DNA from: Nitrosomonadales bacterium
Lineage (GTDB): Bacteria > Pseudomonadota > Gammaproteobacteria > Burkholderiales > Gallionellaceae
Reading direction: 5' to 3'
NCBI GenBank assembly: GCA_016721605.1
Contig: JADKHS010000034.1
Coordinates: 4,715-68,714 of the forward strand
DNA: 64,000 nucleotides
Program-made: the position numbers and the translations under genes
Notes under the pieces: generated by a model
The model's input: the letters and a program-made list of their open reading frames with translations, nothing else
What the model was told of the DNA's origin: nothing
Database searches by the model: none
In this document: positions 27,339 to 36,627 of the stretch, in pieces
Position numbering within the stretch: position 1 is the first letter of the stretch
Layout of the letters: each line of letters starts with the position of its first letter

Positions 27339-27794
27339 TTAATTGAGAACGGAGACCTGGCCGGTCAGCCAGTCGATATTAATATCGTATTTACGGGCAC
27401 CAGATGTTAACGTGATACGACCGCCGGTGGAGCTTCCGTCCGAATAAAAACGGATCGCGCCGACTTTGTCGGGCAGCAATTCAGATTGTGCTGTAAACAA
27501 GCTGATGTCTAACTTTGCAGGCAAGGCGTAACGACGCTGATCACCACTCACCTTGAAGTTTCGCTTTTCAACATCCAGTGTCAATGTCGATTCTTCTTTA
27601 CGTGTGACCGCTTGGCTGCGCGCTTGGCGTAAGCCAGCCGCCAATTGGCGCGCCGCGCCCTTTAGTTCGGTGCCGGGCAAACCAGCAGAGATCGTCGGTA
27701 TCGCCAAGGCATATACCATCGCCATTAACATCAGCACTACCAGTAATTCAAGCAGGGTAAAACCGGCGCTGGCACGCGATTTTATTCGCCCCAA
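27339..27794 (-). CDS. gspH: Type II secretion pseudopilin GspH
   Basis: Leader MGRIKSRASAG, then FTLLELLVVLMLMAMVYAL. Body LPGTELKGAARQLAAGLRQ and ARSQAVTRKEESTLTLDV is the standard GspH/FimT-like pattern, ending in GGRITLTSGARKYDIN and DWLTGQVSVLN. It overlaps gspG by 13 bases. Minor pseudopilin joining the tip complex to the GspG shaft. Confidence 0.9.
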   Translation of the reverse strand: MGRIKSRASAGFTLLELLVVLMLMAMVYALAIPTISAGLPGTELKGAARQLAAGLRQARSQAVTRKEESTLTLDVEKRNFKVSGDQRRYALPAKLDISLFTAQSELLPDKVGAIRFYSDGSSTGGRITLTSGARKYDINIDWLTGQVSVLN

Positions 27795-28222
27795 TTATTA
27801 ATATCCTTGTTTTCGCCCTCGCCGCCTTCACGGTTATCAAGACCAAGTGAACTGATATCAAAATCTTTATTGTGCTGTCCCGGAGAAGCGTAATGGTAAT
27901 CGTTGCCCCACGGATCTTTTGGCACTATCTTCGCCCCTTTAATATAAGGGCCGTTCCAACCAGTCGCGCCGGTGGGTGCCTCGATCAATGCCGACAAACT
28001 TTCCTGCGAAGTGGGGTAACGTCCTACTTCCAACTTGAACAATTCCAAGCTCTGTCCAAGTTGCTCGATTTGCAGCTTACCCGTTTTGCTTTTCGATGTA
28101 CCAAGATAATCCATTACTTTGGGTCCTACCAAGCCAGCCAGCAGGCCTAAAATTACCAGCACTACCAGCAACTCAAGCAAGGTAAATCCCCTTTCCCGCC
28201 GTACCTGATTTATTCTATTCAT
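27782..28222 (-). CDS. gspG: Type II secretion major pseudopilin GspG
   Basis: Builds the pseudopilus shaft. Leader MNRINQVRRERG, then FTLLELLVVLVILGLLAGLV with Glu5. The conserved C-terminal calcium-site region is present: GRYPTSQESLSALIEAPTG, WNGPYIKGAKIVPKDPWGN and DISSLGLDNREGG. 146 residues, standard size. Confidence 0.95.
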   Translation of the reverse strand: MNRINQVRRERGFTLLELLVVLVILGLLAGLVGPKVMDYLGTSKSKTGKLQIEQLGQSLELFKLEVGRYPTSQESLSALIEAPTGATGWNGPYIKGAKIVPKDPWGNDYHYASPGQHNKDFDISSLGLDNREGGEGENKDINNWGE

Positions 28223-28352
28223 AATACCTCTCTCCTAAAATCTACCATTTCTACTTTCCTATGTTTTCCAGGCTTCTTAAACCCATCATTGCTCATGATA
28301 AGGTTCAATAAGATTAAGCTCTGTCTCACAGCCGTAACTCTCATTCTCTAAA

Positions 28353-29573
28353 TTACATCGCCAAGTCATTGACGCTAAGGATGGCAAGCAGAATTGACAT
28401 AATGATACCGCCAATCAACAGTCCCAGCCCCAGAATCAGCACCGGCTCCATTAGACTTAACATACGCTTGACCGTTGTTTGCACCTCATTGTCATACACA
28501 TCTGCAACGCGCAGCAGCATTTCTTCAAGCTGACCCGTTTCTTCGCCAACGACTACCATGTGAACCGCAAGCTTGGGAAACAAACCCGTTTCCATCATTG
28601 GCTTACCCAAGCCCAACCCCTGCTTGAGCTGATTTGCCACAGTGTCAAGCCCTTCAGCCATGACACTATTACTCAATGTCTCTTTAATAATAAAGAGCGC
28701 ATTCAATAAAGTCACCCCATTACCTAATAAAGTGCCCAAGCTGCGACTAAAACGGGCCACCTCGATCTTTGCCACTAGGTCGCCTACCAACGGCAGGCGT
28801 AAAAACATGCCATCCCAACGGTAGCGACTGCTCGGATTACGCATTTGCTGCCGCAGCAGCGCATAAATGGCCAGCGCACCAACCAGCAACATCCACCAGT
28901 CATGACGTAGAAAGTCACCGGCGGCAATGACGATTTGCGTTGGCAGCGGCAAAGTTTTACCGGATTGCTGAAACATTAAAGAAAACTGCGGCACAACGAA
29001 TATCAACAACATCATCACAGAACTGGCTGCCACCACCATCAGGATGGCGGGATAGATTAATGCAGATGTAACAGTTTGCTTGAGTGCTTTAGCGCGTTCC
29101 ATAAATTCAGTGATACGTGTCAGCACCGGACCAAGTGCGCCTCCAGCCTCGCCAGCACGCACCATATTGAGGTAGAAACGGGAAAACACACCTTTTTGCG
29201 CTTCCATCGCCGCAGAAAGCGAAGCCCCACCGCGTACGTCGTCGCGCACTTGGGTCAGCAGGTTACGTACTTTTTCGTTTTCAGACAGTTCAACCAAAAT
29301 TTCCAGAGCACGGTCCAGCGGCAGGCCAGCATGGAGCAGGGTAGCAATTTCACTGGTAAAGGTGCCAATTTCCGCCTGGTTGACCCGCTTCGAGCGCAGC
29401 CAGGAAAAAGAGGTTCTTTCCCCGCCTCGTTTCTCCTGCGCCTGTTCAATCTGGATCGGGATATAACCCATGGTGTGCAGACGGTCTGCCACTGCTTCAT
29501 CGCTACGGGCTTCCATTTCCCCTTCGAGCGTTTCCCCATCTGCGGTAACCGCATTGTATTGAAACATTGGCAC
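28353..29573 (-). CDS. gspF: Type II secretion inner-membrane protein GspF
   Basis: Polytopic platform protein, 406 residues. Starts MPMFQYNAVTADGETLEGEM, then two T2SSF cytoplasmic domains (TFTSEIATLLHAGLPLDRAL and RFSRSLGTLLGNGVTLLNAL) and three hydrophobic helices (ILMVVAASSVMMLLIFVVP; WMLLVGALAIYALL; PVLILGLGLLIGGIIMSILL). VVVGEETGQLEEMLLRVADV is a family hallmark. Stands two bases after gspE. Confidence 0.95.
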   Translation of the reverse strand: MPMFQYNAVTADGETLEGEMEARSDEAVADRLHTMGYIPIQIEQAQEKRGGERTSFSWLRSKRVNQAEIGTFTSEIATLLHAGLPLDRALEILVELSENEKVRNLLTQVRDDVRGGASLSAAMEAQKGVFSRFYLNMVRAGEAGGALGPVLTRITEFMERAKALKQTVTSALIYPAILMVVAASSVMMLLIFVVPQFSLMFQQSGKTLPLPTQIVIAAGDFLRHDWWMLLVGALAIYALLRQQMRNPSSRYRWDGMFLRLPLVGDLVAKIEVARFSRSLGTLLGNGVTLLNALFIIKETLSNSVMAEGLDTVANQLKQGLGLGKPMMETGLFPKLAVHMVVVGEETGQLEEMLLRVADVYDNEVQTTVKRMLSLMEPVLILGLGLLIGGIIMSILLAILSVNDLAM

Positions 29574-29575
29574 GA

Positions 29576-31339
29576 TCAGCTCTCCCGCGTTACGCGCAAT
29601 ACTTCCTCGATAGTCGTAACCCCTGCCACCACCTTGCGCAAGCCGCTTTCAAACATGGTACGCATGCCCTCCTCGATTGCGAGCTTGCGGATTTCGCCAG
29701 CTGTGGCGTGCCGCATCACCAGGCTGCGGATACCATCACTCATGGTCAGAATCTCCACGATATTAACCCGGCCAATATAGCCGGTATAGCCACAATGCTG
29801 GCAACCGACCGCATGGTACAACTCGATCGGATTAGCGTCGGTAAAGCGATGAAGCTCCATTTCCTCGACCACTTCAGGCAACACTACGCGCAATTCGCGG
29901 CATTGCGTACATAGCGTACGTACCAGGCGTTGCGCCAAAATGCCGATTACGGTGGAAGTCAGCAGATAATCATCCATACCCATGTCGAGCAAGCGGTTGA
30001 TCGTGGCTGCGGCATCGTTGGTATGCAGGGTGGATAACACCAAGTGGCCGGTAAGGGCGGCCTGGACGGCAATTTGGGCAGTTTCCAGATCGCGGATTTC
30101 ACCGATCATAATTACATCCGGATCCTGGCGCACGATCGAACGCAGAGCATTGGCAAAGGTCAGGCCGATCTGCGCCTTGACCTGAATCTGATTTACGCCT
30201 TCCATTTGATACTCTACCGGATCTTCCACGGTAAGAATCTTGACATCCGATTTATTCAAAGTTTGCAGCGCGGTATAGAGTGTAGTCGTTTTACCGCTAC
30301 CGGTCGGACCGGTGACCAGAATAATGCCGTGGGGTTGCTGCAAAATCTCCAGGAAAATTTTGAGAATGTCCGGGTCAAATCCCAGCCTGGCAAAATCCAG
30401 GGTCGTGCCGCTTTTATCGAGAATCCGCATTACCACGCTCTCGCCGTGCATGGTCGGAACCGTGGAGACACGCAAATCGATTTCCTTGCCATGGATGCGC
30501 AATTTGATACGGCCATCCTGTGGCAAGCGACGTTCGGCAATATCCAGACTAGCCATGATTTTAATGCGTGAGATGACAGCGCCGGAGAGGCGCCGTGGCG
30601 GCGATTCGACTTCGTGCATCACCCCGTCTACCCGGTAACGCACGATCAGCCGGTTTTCGAATGGCTCGATGTGAACATCGGATGCGCGCGCCTCCAGCGC
30701 ATGGCCAATAACCAAGTTAACCAGACGGATAACGGGCGCCTCGCTGGCAAGATCCTTAAGATGCTGCACATCGTCACTCCCGCCTTCTTCCTCAAGGGTT
30801 TCGATGTCGCCGACAATCTCCCCCATCGACGTCTTGCCGCTACCATAAAGACGTTCGAAAGCACTTTCCATATCCTGCTGCACGGCCACACGCACGCAAA
30901 CCGAACGATGGGTCAACAAACCAAAAGCATTAATGGCATATTGATCAAGCGGATCCACTAGGGCCAGTACCAGCTCGTGCGCATCTTCATGTAGTGGCAA
31001 CGCTTTAGATTCTTTGAGGAAACGCACCGATACGCGCTCTTCCAGCAAGGGCACTTGAGGATAATCAGCTGGCTCCACCAGTGCGAGCCCAAGTTGTGCC
31101 GCCAATGCCTCTGCCACATCACGGGCGGAAACCACTCCCAGCTTTAATAGCAGCGTACCAATACGCTCATGTTCACCGACTTCATCTTTCTGCAAGTCTA
31201 GCGCACGCTCCAATTCGAGCGCATTCAGCTTCCCTTGCTCAACTAACCATTCTCCTAAACGTTTCCTCAACTTGATGCTTTCTGTGCGAAAAAGTGCGGG
31301 AATGGTATCACGAACATACGGATTTTCGCGCCAAGCCAC
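29576..31339 (-). CDS. gspE: Type II secretion ATPase GspE
   Basis: Cytoplasmic hexameric ATPase that drives pseudopilus assembly. N-terminal MshEN/GspE_N domain (RIGTLLLKLGVVSARDVAEA), then Walker A GPTGSGKTTTLYTAL, Asp box IKLRIHGKEIDLRVSTVPT, Walker B DPDVIMIGEIRDLETA, His box LSTLHTNDAAATINRLLDMG and the zinc-binding tetracysteine CTQC ... CQHCGYTGY. The GTG at 31339 gives a longer N-terminus than usual; a start at the TTG before RKRLGEWLVEQGKL (near 31270) is also plausible. First gene of the cluster. Confidence 0.93.
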   Translation of the reverse strand: MAWRENPYVRDTIPALFRTESIKLRKRLGEWLVEQGKLNALELERALDLQKDEVGEHERIGTLLLKLGVVSARDVAEALAAQLGLALVEPADYPQVPLLEERVSVRFLKESKALPLHEDAHELVLALVDPLDQYAINAFGLLTHRSVCVRVAVQQDMESAFERLYGSGKTSMGEIVGDIETLEEEGGSDDVQHLKDLASEAPVIRLVNLVIGHALEARASDVHIEPFENRLIVRYRVDGVMHEVESPPRRLSGAVISRIKIMASLDIAERRLPQDGRIKLRIHGKEIDLRVSTVPTMHGESVVMRILDKSGTTLDFARLGFDPDILKIFLEILQQPHGIILVTGPTGSGKTTTLYTALQTLNKSDVKILTVEDPVEYQMEGVNQIQVKAQIGLTFANALRSIVRQDPDVIMIGEIRDLETAQIAVQAALTGHLVLSTLHTNDAAATINRLLDMGMDDYLLTSTVIGILAQRLVRTLCTQCRELRVVLPEVVEEMELHRFTDANPIELYHAVGCQHCGYTGYIGRVNIVEILTMSDGIRSLVMRHATAGEIRKLAIEEGMRTMFESGLRKVVAGVTTIEEVLRVTRES

Positions 31340-31544
31340 CCGAATTCGCTTTTAACCACGCCACAACATGAAGCAGTACAGGCCGTTTCAAATCCCAAAT
31401 GTAAAAAGCGCATCATGGTGCTACTTGAAGCCAAAATCATCTGGCGTGAGTAATTGTGAAGGTGTTTCGACTCGAGTTATTTTCGTGGGTTCCGTGAGTG
31501 AAAATTTAGTTTCCGCACGCCCAGAATGAACGATGGGGGTTTAC

Positions 31545-32333
31545 TTAAGGGTAAAACAAAAACAATCGATACCCCGTTGCTTTAAGGTCGGCAGTGTCAA
31601 GATGCAATTTGATGCCCATCTCATGATTGGGCAATAACCCTTGTTTTTCGTCCTCACTGGGTTTGAGATATTCCGCTGGAAGAAAAATACGGCGTGCCAA
31701 TACCTCATCCATTGAATTGATAAGCGTAAGTTCAAGATTGGGATAGGTTTGCGCAAAAGATGCACGGTTTCGCAAGATGGCATTGAGAGCAATGACCCCC
31801 GCTTGTTTCGGATCGAATTCCAGGTCAGAGGATTCAATACTCCACCGGTCAATTTTTTTCGGTAGCGGGATATCACAATTGGACAACTTGCAATAAGACG
31901 TGAGCACTAACTTAATGCCCGGCAGATGCGCGGCGAGTTCAACACGAAAGAAATAGGCAGTTTGTGCCAATAACACTATGAACAACAGTAATATAACTAC
32001 AACCCACGACCAATGAACATTCTTTTTAATAACTGCGGAACTGGTTTCCAGTGCTTTTTCCGCACTTGCCGTAGCGAGATGGCTGAAATCATACTTATCG
32101 CGGATTGCTGGGATAGGCTCTGTCGAAATTTTAACAGGCACTTCCTCCTGCATTTTTTCCTGAGGCAGGGCTAGGTTAAGTTGCGGGCTGGGTTCATTGT
32201 CAGCCAATTGTTTTGTTGCATTGAATATCACCTGACAACGTCCGCAACGCACCATGCCCTGATGCATATCCAACTGGGCTTGACTGACCTTAAAGCGGGT
32301 ACCACACTCCGGGCACTGGGTGACTGCGTTCAT
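31545..32333 (-). CDS. Zinc-ribbon/DUF3426 membrane protein
   Basis: The ATG at 32333 gives MNAVTQCPECGTRFKVSQAQL and later VRCGRCQVIFNA, the MJ0042-type zinc ribbon (CPEC and CGRC). A single transmembrane helix (WVVVILLLFIVLLAQTAYFF) follows, and then a periplasmic DUF3426 domain. The longer in-frame upstream start is rejected because it runs into prmA. It overlaps the prmA stop, the normal betaproteobacterial arrangement. Function unknown. Confidence 0.88.
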   Translation of the reverse strand: MNAVTQCPECGTRFKVSQAQLDMHQGMVRCGRCQVIFNATKQLADNEPSPQLNLALPQEKMQEEVPVKISTEPIPAIRDKYDFSHLATASAEKALETSSAVIKKNVHWSWVVVILLLFIVLLAQTAYFFRVELAAHLPGIKLVLTSYCKLSNCDIPLPKKIDRWSIESSDLEFDPKQAGVIALNAILRNRASFAQTYPNLELTLINSMDEVLARRIFLPAEYLKPSEDEKQGLLPNHEMGIKLHLDTADLKATGYRLFLFYP

Positions 32334-33220
32334 CTCTTCACGCCAGATAAGCACGCCCAACCTTCTTCCACAACCAGTGGCCTAAACTCAAACCACTGAC
32401 CATAAGTTTTCATAACGTCTTCGGCCTGTTCGCTAAGTACGCCGGATAAAACAATCCGGCCGCCTTGCCGCGTTGAACCTGCCAGCAATGGAGCGAGTAC
32501 TTTGAGAGGATTGGTAAGAATATTGGCTACTACAATGTCAGCTTGTTGTTTCAGTGTGGCATTAGGCAGGTAGAACTGCGCGTCAACTTGGTTAACCATT
32601 GCATTGTCGCGGCTAGCTTGCACGGCTTGTGCATCCACGTCTACGCCAATGGCGCTGGCAGCGCCAAGTTTAAGCGCAGCGATAGTCAAAATGCCCGAAC
32701 CGCAGCCATAATCCAAAACAGACTCACCTCCTTGCAAATGACTGTCCAACCAGCGCAGACACAAACGGGTCGTGGGGTGACTCCCGGTACCAAAAGCCAA
32801 GCCGGGATCGAGCGTAATGTTAATGGCACTGGAATCGAGCGGTGTGTGCCAGGTGGGTACGATCCATAAGCGCTGCGAAATGCGGATGGGGTTAAACTGC
32901 AATTGAGTCAGGCGCACCCAATCGTTGTCCGCCAAGGTTGCAATGACATAGTTTGGCGGTTGTTGCAATCCGATGGCGTGTGCCGCTTCCAGCATAATTG
33001 CGTCTATCGGCGTATCTTCGACAAACAGAGCAGTAACGCGATTGTGTAACCAGAGATGGGGGGCGGGTTCGCCCGGTTCGCCAAACATGGCTTGCTCATT
33101 CAAAGTATCGGCATCTGCATCGTGAATGTCCACCGATAATGCGCCGAGTGCCAACAGCGCCTCACTGAGCATCTCCGCTTGGGACGCAGATGCAGTAACC
33201 GTCAGCGTAAGCCAAGCCAT
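32330..33220 (-). CDS. prmA: Ribosomal protein L11 methyltransferase PrmA
   Basis: SAM-dependent trimethylation of ribosomal protein L11. 296 residues. N-terminal L11-recognition domain (MAWLTLTVTASASQAEMLSE), then the Rossmann domain: DPGLAFGTGSHPTTRLCLRW, VLDYGCGSGILTIAALKLG (SAM motif I) and DIVVANILTNPL (motif IV). One base separates it from accC. Confidence 0.95.
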   Translation of the reverse strand: MAWLTLTVTASASQAEMLSEALLALGALSVDIHDADADTLNEQAMFGEPGEPAPHLWLHNRVTALFVEDTPIDAIMLEAAHAIGLQQPPNYVIATLADNDWVRLTQLQFNPIRISQRLWIVPTWHTPLDSSAINITLDPGLAFGTGSHPTTRLCLRWLDSHLQGGESVLDYGCGSGILTIAALKLGAASAIGVDVDAQAVQASRDNAMVNQVDAQFYLPNATLKQQADIVVANILTNPLKVLAPLLAGSTRQGGRIVLSGVLSEQAEDVMKTYGQWFEFRPLVVEEGWACLSGVKR

Positions 33221-33221
33221 G

Positions 33222-34576
33222 TTATTTTACCTTGAGGCGTTCGGCTAACTTGTGTTCCAGATAATGAATGCTGGTGCCGCCCCGTAAAAAAGCAGCATCT
33301 AACATCAATTCCTGATGCAGTGGGATGTTAGTCTCGATACCTTCTACCGCCATTTCAGATAAGGCAGTACGCATGCGGGCTATCGCCTGTTGGCGGTTGT
33401 CACCATATGCGATGATCTTGCCGATCATGGAATCATAATGCGGCGGCACGAAGTAATTGGCGTACACATGCGAATCCACGCGGATACCAGGACCACCAGG
33501 AGTATGCCAAGTCGTAATGCGGCCGGCCGAAGGCGTGAACTTGTAGGGATGTTCAGCATTGATACGGCATTCGATGGCATGACCTTTGAGTGCTATATCA
33601 TTTTGCTTGAAACTGAGTTTTTCACCGGCAGCGATACGAATCTGCTGTTGCACAATATCTATGCCAGTGATCATTTCACTGACCGGATGCTCTACCTGTA
33701 TGCGAGTATTCATTTCGATGAAGAAAAACTCATCGTTTTCATACAGAAACTCAAAAGTCCCTGCGCCACGATAGCCAATCTTGCGGCAAGCTGCCGCGCA
33801 GCGCTCACCAATTTTATTACGAAGACGAGTATTAAGCAGCGGTGCTGGCGCTTCCTCAAGAATTTTCTGGTGACGGCGTTGCATGGAGCAATCACGCTCG
33901 CCTAAATATACCGCATTGCCATAAGAATCAGCCAACACTTGAAATTCGATGTGGCGCGGATTCTGCAAAAATTTTTCCATATACACCACAGGATTATTAA
34001 ATGCCGCCTGCGCCTCACTACGCGTCATAGTCACGGCATTGAGCAAAGCGGCTTCGGTATGCACCACACGCATGCCGCGCCCACCCCACCTCCAGCGGCC
34101 TTTATAATGACTGGGTAACCAATACTGCGTGCAATCTTTGTAATTTCGGCTGGACTGTCTGGCAATGCGCCATCCACGCCCGGCACACAAGGAATCCCCG
34201 CTTTTTTCATTGCGTTTTTGGCGGACACTTTGTCGCCCATTAAACGAATGGTTTCCGGCCGTGGACCAATAAATACAAACCCACTTTTTTCCACACGCTC
34301 GGCGAAATCAGCATTTTCAGACAAAAAACCATAGCCAGGATGGATGGCCTGTGCATCTGTAACTTCCGCCGCGCTAATAATAGATGGGATGTGCAGATAG
34401 CTTTGTGACGAGGAAGCCGAACCAATACACACTGACTCATCGGCCAGTTTGACATACTTGGCATCTGCGTCAGCTTCGGAATGGACTGCTACGGATTTAA
34501 TGCCCATCTCACGACACGCACGCTGAATCCTTAAGGCAATCTCGCCTCGATTTGCGATGAGAATTTTTTCAAACAT
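33222..34576 (-). CDS. accC: Acetyl-CoA carboxylase biotin carboxylase subunit, one frameshift
   Basis: ATP-dependent carboxylation of biotin on AccB, the first step of fatty acid synthesis. N-terminal half MFEKILIANRGEIALRIQRA, GYGFLSENADFAERVE; C-terminal half VHTEAALLNAVTMTRSEA, LGERDCSMQRRHQKILEEAP, EMNTRIQVEHPVSEMITG and the C-terminal AccC domain. The halves are in different frames: at about 34090-34100 the run gives KAAGGGVGAA, and adding one G yields KAAGGGGGRGMRVVHTEA, the glycine-rich ATP-grasp loop. The protein is essential, so a consensus error is the likely cause. In operon with accB upstream. Confidence 0.92.
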
Positions 34577-34579
34577 TAT

Positions 34580-35023
34580 TTAATTGATGATAAAAAGAGG
34601 TTGGCCATATTCTACTGGCTGGCCGCTCTCAACCAGAATTGTGCTAATGATACCGCTTTGATCAGCTTCGATTTCGTTAAGCAACTTCATTGCCTCAATG
34701 ATACAGAGGGTGTCGCCCACGCTCACGCTTTGGCCTACCTCCACAAAGGGTTTGGCGCCTGGGGAGGGGCTGCGGTAAAAACTACCGACCATCGGCGACT
34801 TCACTACATGGCCATCCGGTGCTGCAGGTTCGGCTGGCTCCGCAGGCACATCCGCCAGCTGCGGGGCAAGCGTGGTCATATGCTGCGGTGTAGTATAAAC
34901 ATGCTGCACCGCAGCACCGGAGCGAACAATGCGCACGCGTTCTTCGCCTTCACTGATTTCCAGCTCGGCAATACCGGAACCTTCAACCAGCTCAATCAAT
35001 GTCTTAAGCTTACGTAAATCCAT
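34580..35023 (-). CDS. accB: Acetyl-CoA carboxylase biotin carboxyl carrier protein
   Basis: 147 residues. MDLRKLKTLIELVEGSGI at the N-terminus, Ala/Pro-rich linker, and C-terminal biotinyl domain with the CIIEAMKLLNEIEAD motif, where the lysine of AMK carries biotin. Three bases separate it from accC. Upstream aroQ ends three bases before its start, the common aroQ-accB-accC operon. Confidence 0.96.
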   Translation of the reverse strand: MDLRKLKTLIELVEGSGIAELEISEGEERVRIVRSGAAVQHVYTTPQHMTTLAPQLADVPAEPAEPAAPDGHVVKSPMVGSFYRSPSPGAKPFVEVGQSVSVGDTLCIIEAMKLLNEIEADQSGIISTILVESGQPVEYGQPLFIIN

Positions 35024-35025
35024 AA

Positions 35026-35468
35026 TTAGCTCCTAACAGAATACTGCAGCGCGTACTGCACTGCGAGTTCATAACCGGTTGCACCCAAGCCGCTAATAAC
35101 ACCGATCGCGAGATCAGAGAAATATGATTCTTTGCGGAACGGTTCACGTGCAAACACATTGGAAAGATGGACTTCAATAAAGGGATAGCCACCGCCGTTA
35201 ATGCATCACGTAAAGCCACACTGGTATGCGTAAACGCAGCAGGATTAATGACAATAAAATTAACGCCATCCTGGCGCGCCAAATGTATTCGATCTATCAA
35301 AGCGGATTCAGAATTACTCTGGAAATGCAACAAATTTGCGCCTTGCATACGCGCAAAATGCTGCAATTTGTTATTAATTTCGTCTAACGTGACATGGCCA
35401 TACACACTTGGCTCGCGGCTACCGAGCAAGTTCAAATTAGGGCCATGTAGAACCAGAATGGTGTTCAT
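35026..35468 (-). CDS. aroQ: Type II 3-dehydroquinate dehydratase, one frameshift
   Basis: Shikimate pathway enzyme. The start MNTILVLHGPNLNLLGSREP carries the catalytic-Tyr region (SVYG), and [20 protein letters not shown] follows. After VAIP the frame leaves the family. With one base added to the T run near 35180 it reads FIEVHLSNVFAREPFRKES and SDLAIGVISGLGATGYEL, ending at 35026 just before accB. The restored protein is about 147 residues, normal for AroQ. Confidence 0.9.
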
Positions 35469-35531
35469 AAGCGCAGTTTGCCGCAAATTAGGGCAATTTG
35501 TCTATTCTTTAGCAGAAATTGAACGAAACAG

Positions 35532-35945
35532 TTATGCGAGACGTTCTTCTTGCAAACGTTTACGCAATTCCTCAACGGTGAGGATAGGGGGGATAAAACT
35601 TCCTCGCAATGCGAGTAAATCTTTTTCAACGCTCACCAAAGCATCTACCTTGGCTTTATGGGCTACCGCCAAAAACACTTGGCTAAATATACCATGCGAT
35701 GGCATCCAACTGGATATGGAAGCCGTTTCACAGTACGGAAAAAAATCCTCCAGCAATAAGTCCTGTTCAGCGATCGACAGATTAAATTTTGGGTAATTCA
35801 ATGAACCAAATAAATCTTCTTTTGTTGCGCTACTAATTACCGGACGGATAGATTTCGCCTGCCAAGCATTTTTCAGCCACGCCAAATTCCCGTTGGCGAA
35901 CAACAATGCAGAGAGTATTACATGGGTATCGAGAACAACGCGCAT
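35532..35945 (-). CDS. PIN-domain toxin (VapC-like, COG1569 type)
   Basis: Predicted ribonuclease toxin. The ATG at 35945 gives MRVVLDTHVILSALLFANGN, with the first catalytic Asp at residue 6; DALVSVEKDLLAL and further acids complete the PIN site. Length 137 residues. It starts two bases after the stop of the small gene upstream, which encodes a likely antitoxin. An upstream start at 35984 is rejected because it would overlap the partner. Confidence 0.82.
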   Translation of the reverse strand: MRVVLDTHVILSALLFANGNLAWLKNAWQAKSIRPVISSATKEDLFGSLNYPKFNLSIAEQDLLLEDFFPYCETASISSWMPSHGIFSQVFLAVAHKAKVDALVSVEKDLLALRGSFIPPILTVEELRKRLQEERLA

Positions 35946-35946
35946 A

Positions 35947-36177
35947 CTATTCTTCTTTAGGTCGGCGTGCCCAAGCACAAGCATCTGCTATATCTTTTTC
36001 AAAGATACCTAATGCAATCAATTTGTCACGAACGGCATCAGCAGTTCGAACCAAATCTGGTGTCAAAATGATAGCAGCCCTATCAATTTCAACATCGGAA
36101 CATCCAGCGACCTCCATTTGGGAAGCAGTTTCGTCCGGCAACGTGATCTGTTTGTTTGGAGTTGTCTTAAGGCACAT
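35947..36177 (-). CDS. Probable antitoxin of the PIN-domain toxin
   Basis: 76 residues: MCLKTTPNKQITLPDETAS and CSDVEIDRAAIILTPDLVRT, then a C-terminal acidic/basic tail (ACAWARRPKEE). The N-terminal half is reminiscent of swapped-hairpin AbrB/VapB-like DNA binders, but the match is weak. The call rests mainly on size, order and the two-base spacing to the PIN gene. Confidence 0.65.
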   Translation of the reverse strand: MCLKTTPNKQITLPDETASQMEVAGCSDVEIDRAAIILTPDLVRTADAVRDKLIALGIFEKDIADACAWARRPKEE

Positions 36178-36627
36178 GACGACTAATTATTTAGGGTAAG
36201 CATAGGTAAATACAGCAAAATTTTACCTGAGAAAACAAACGTACGCAAGTTTAAACCATTGCCCAACTAATGGTGTGGCGGACTTTGCTGGCCTTAGCTG
36301 TCATATTAAAAGTGGCTGGATTTAGCTGAGCAACAATTAATCATTTAGTTCGTGCGCATGATACACACAACAACACGTCCGGGCGGTGAATATCAAACAA
36401 TTACCGAAACTGATACCGTCCAAATGCAGAGCGAATCACTCAATAAAAAATACGGTTTCCCCCTAACAAAATTTAAACACAAATTATTGAATTAATTTAA
36501 TTAATTTAACAACTATTTTTCTTCAGTTGCCCTAAACAGGGCAGTGCGGCATAATTGCTAATTATTTGTTACAGAAATAATTTATTTATTCTTAAAATTC
36601 GAAAGATGTTCAGGAGGTTAGTGAAAG
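36178..36627. other. Promoter region of the tkt-fba cluster
   Basis: 450 bases without a gene. The left half shows nothing recognisable; the right half is very AT-rich and includes the tkt promoter at 36527-36555. Confidence 0.5.
36527..36555 (+). promoter_or_regulatory. Probable sigma70 promoter of tkt
   Basis: TTGCCC (36527-36532) and CATAAT (36550-36555) with a 17-base spacer. A short hairpin GCCCT-aaac-AGGGC overlaps the -35 box and could be an operator. Confidence 0.5.
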
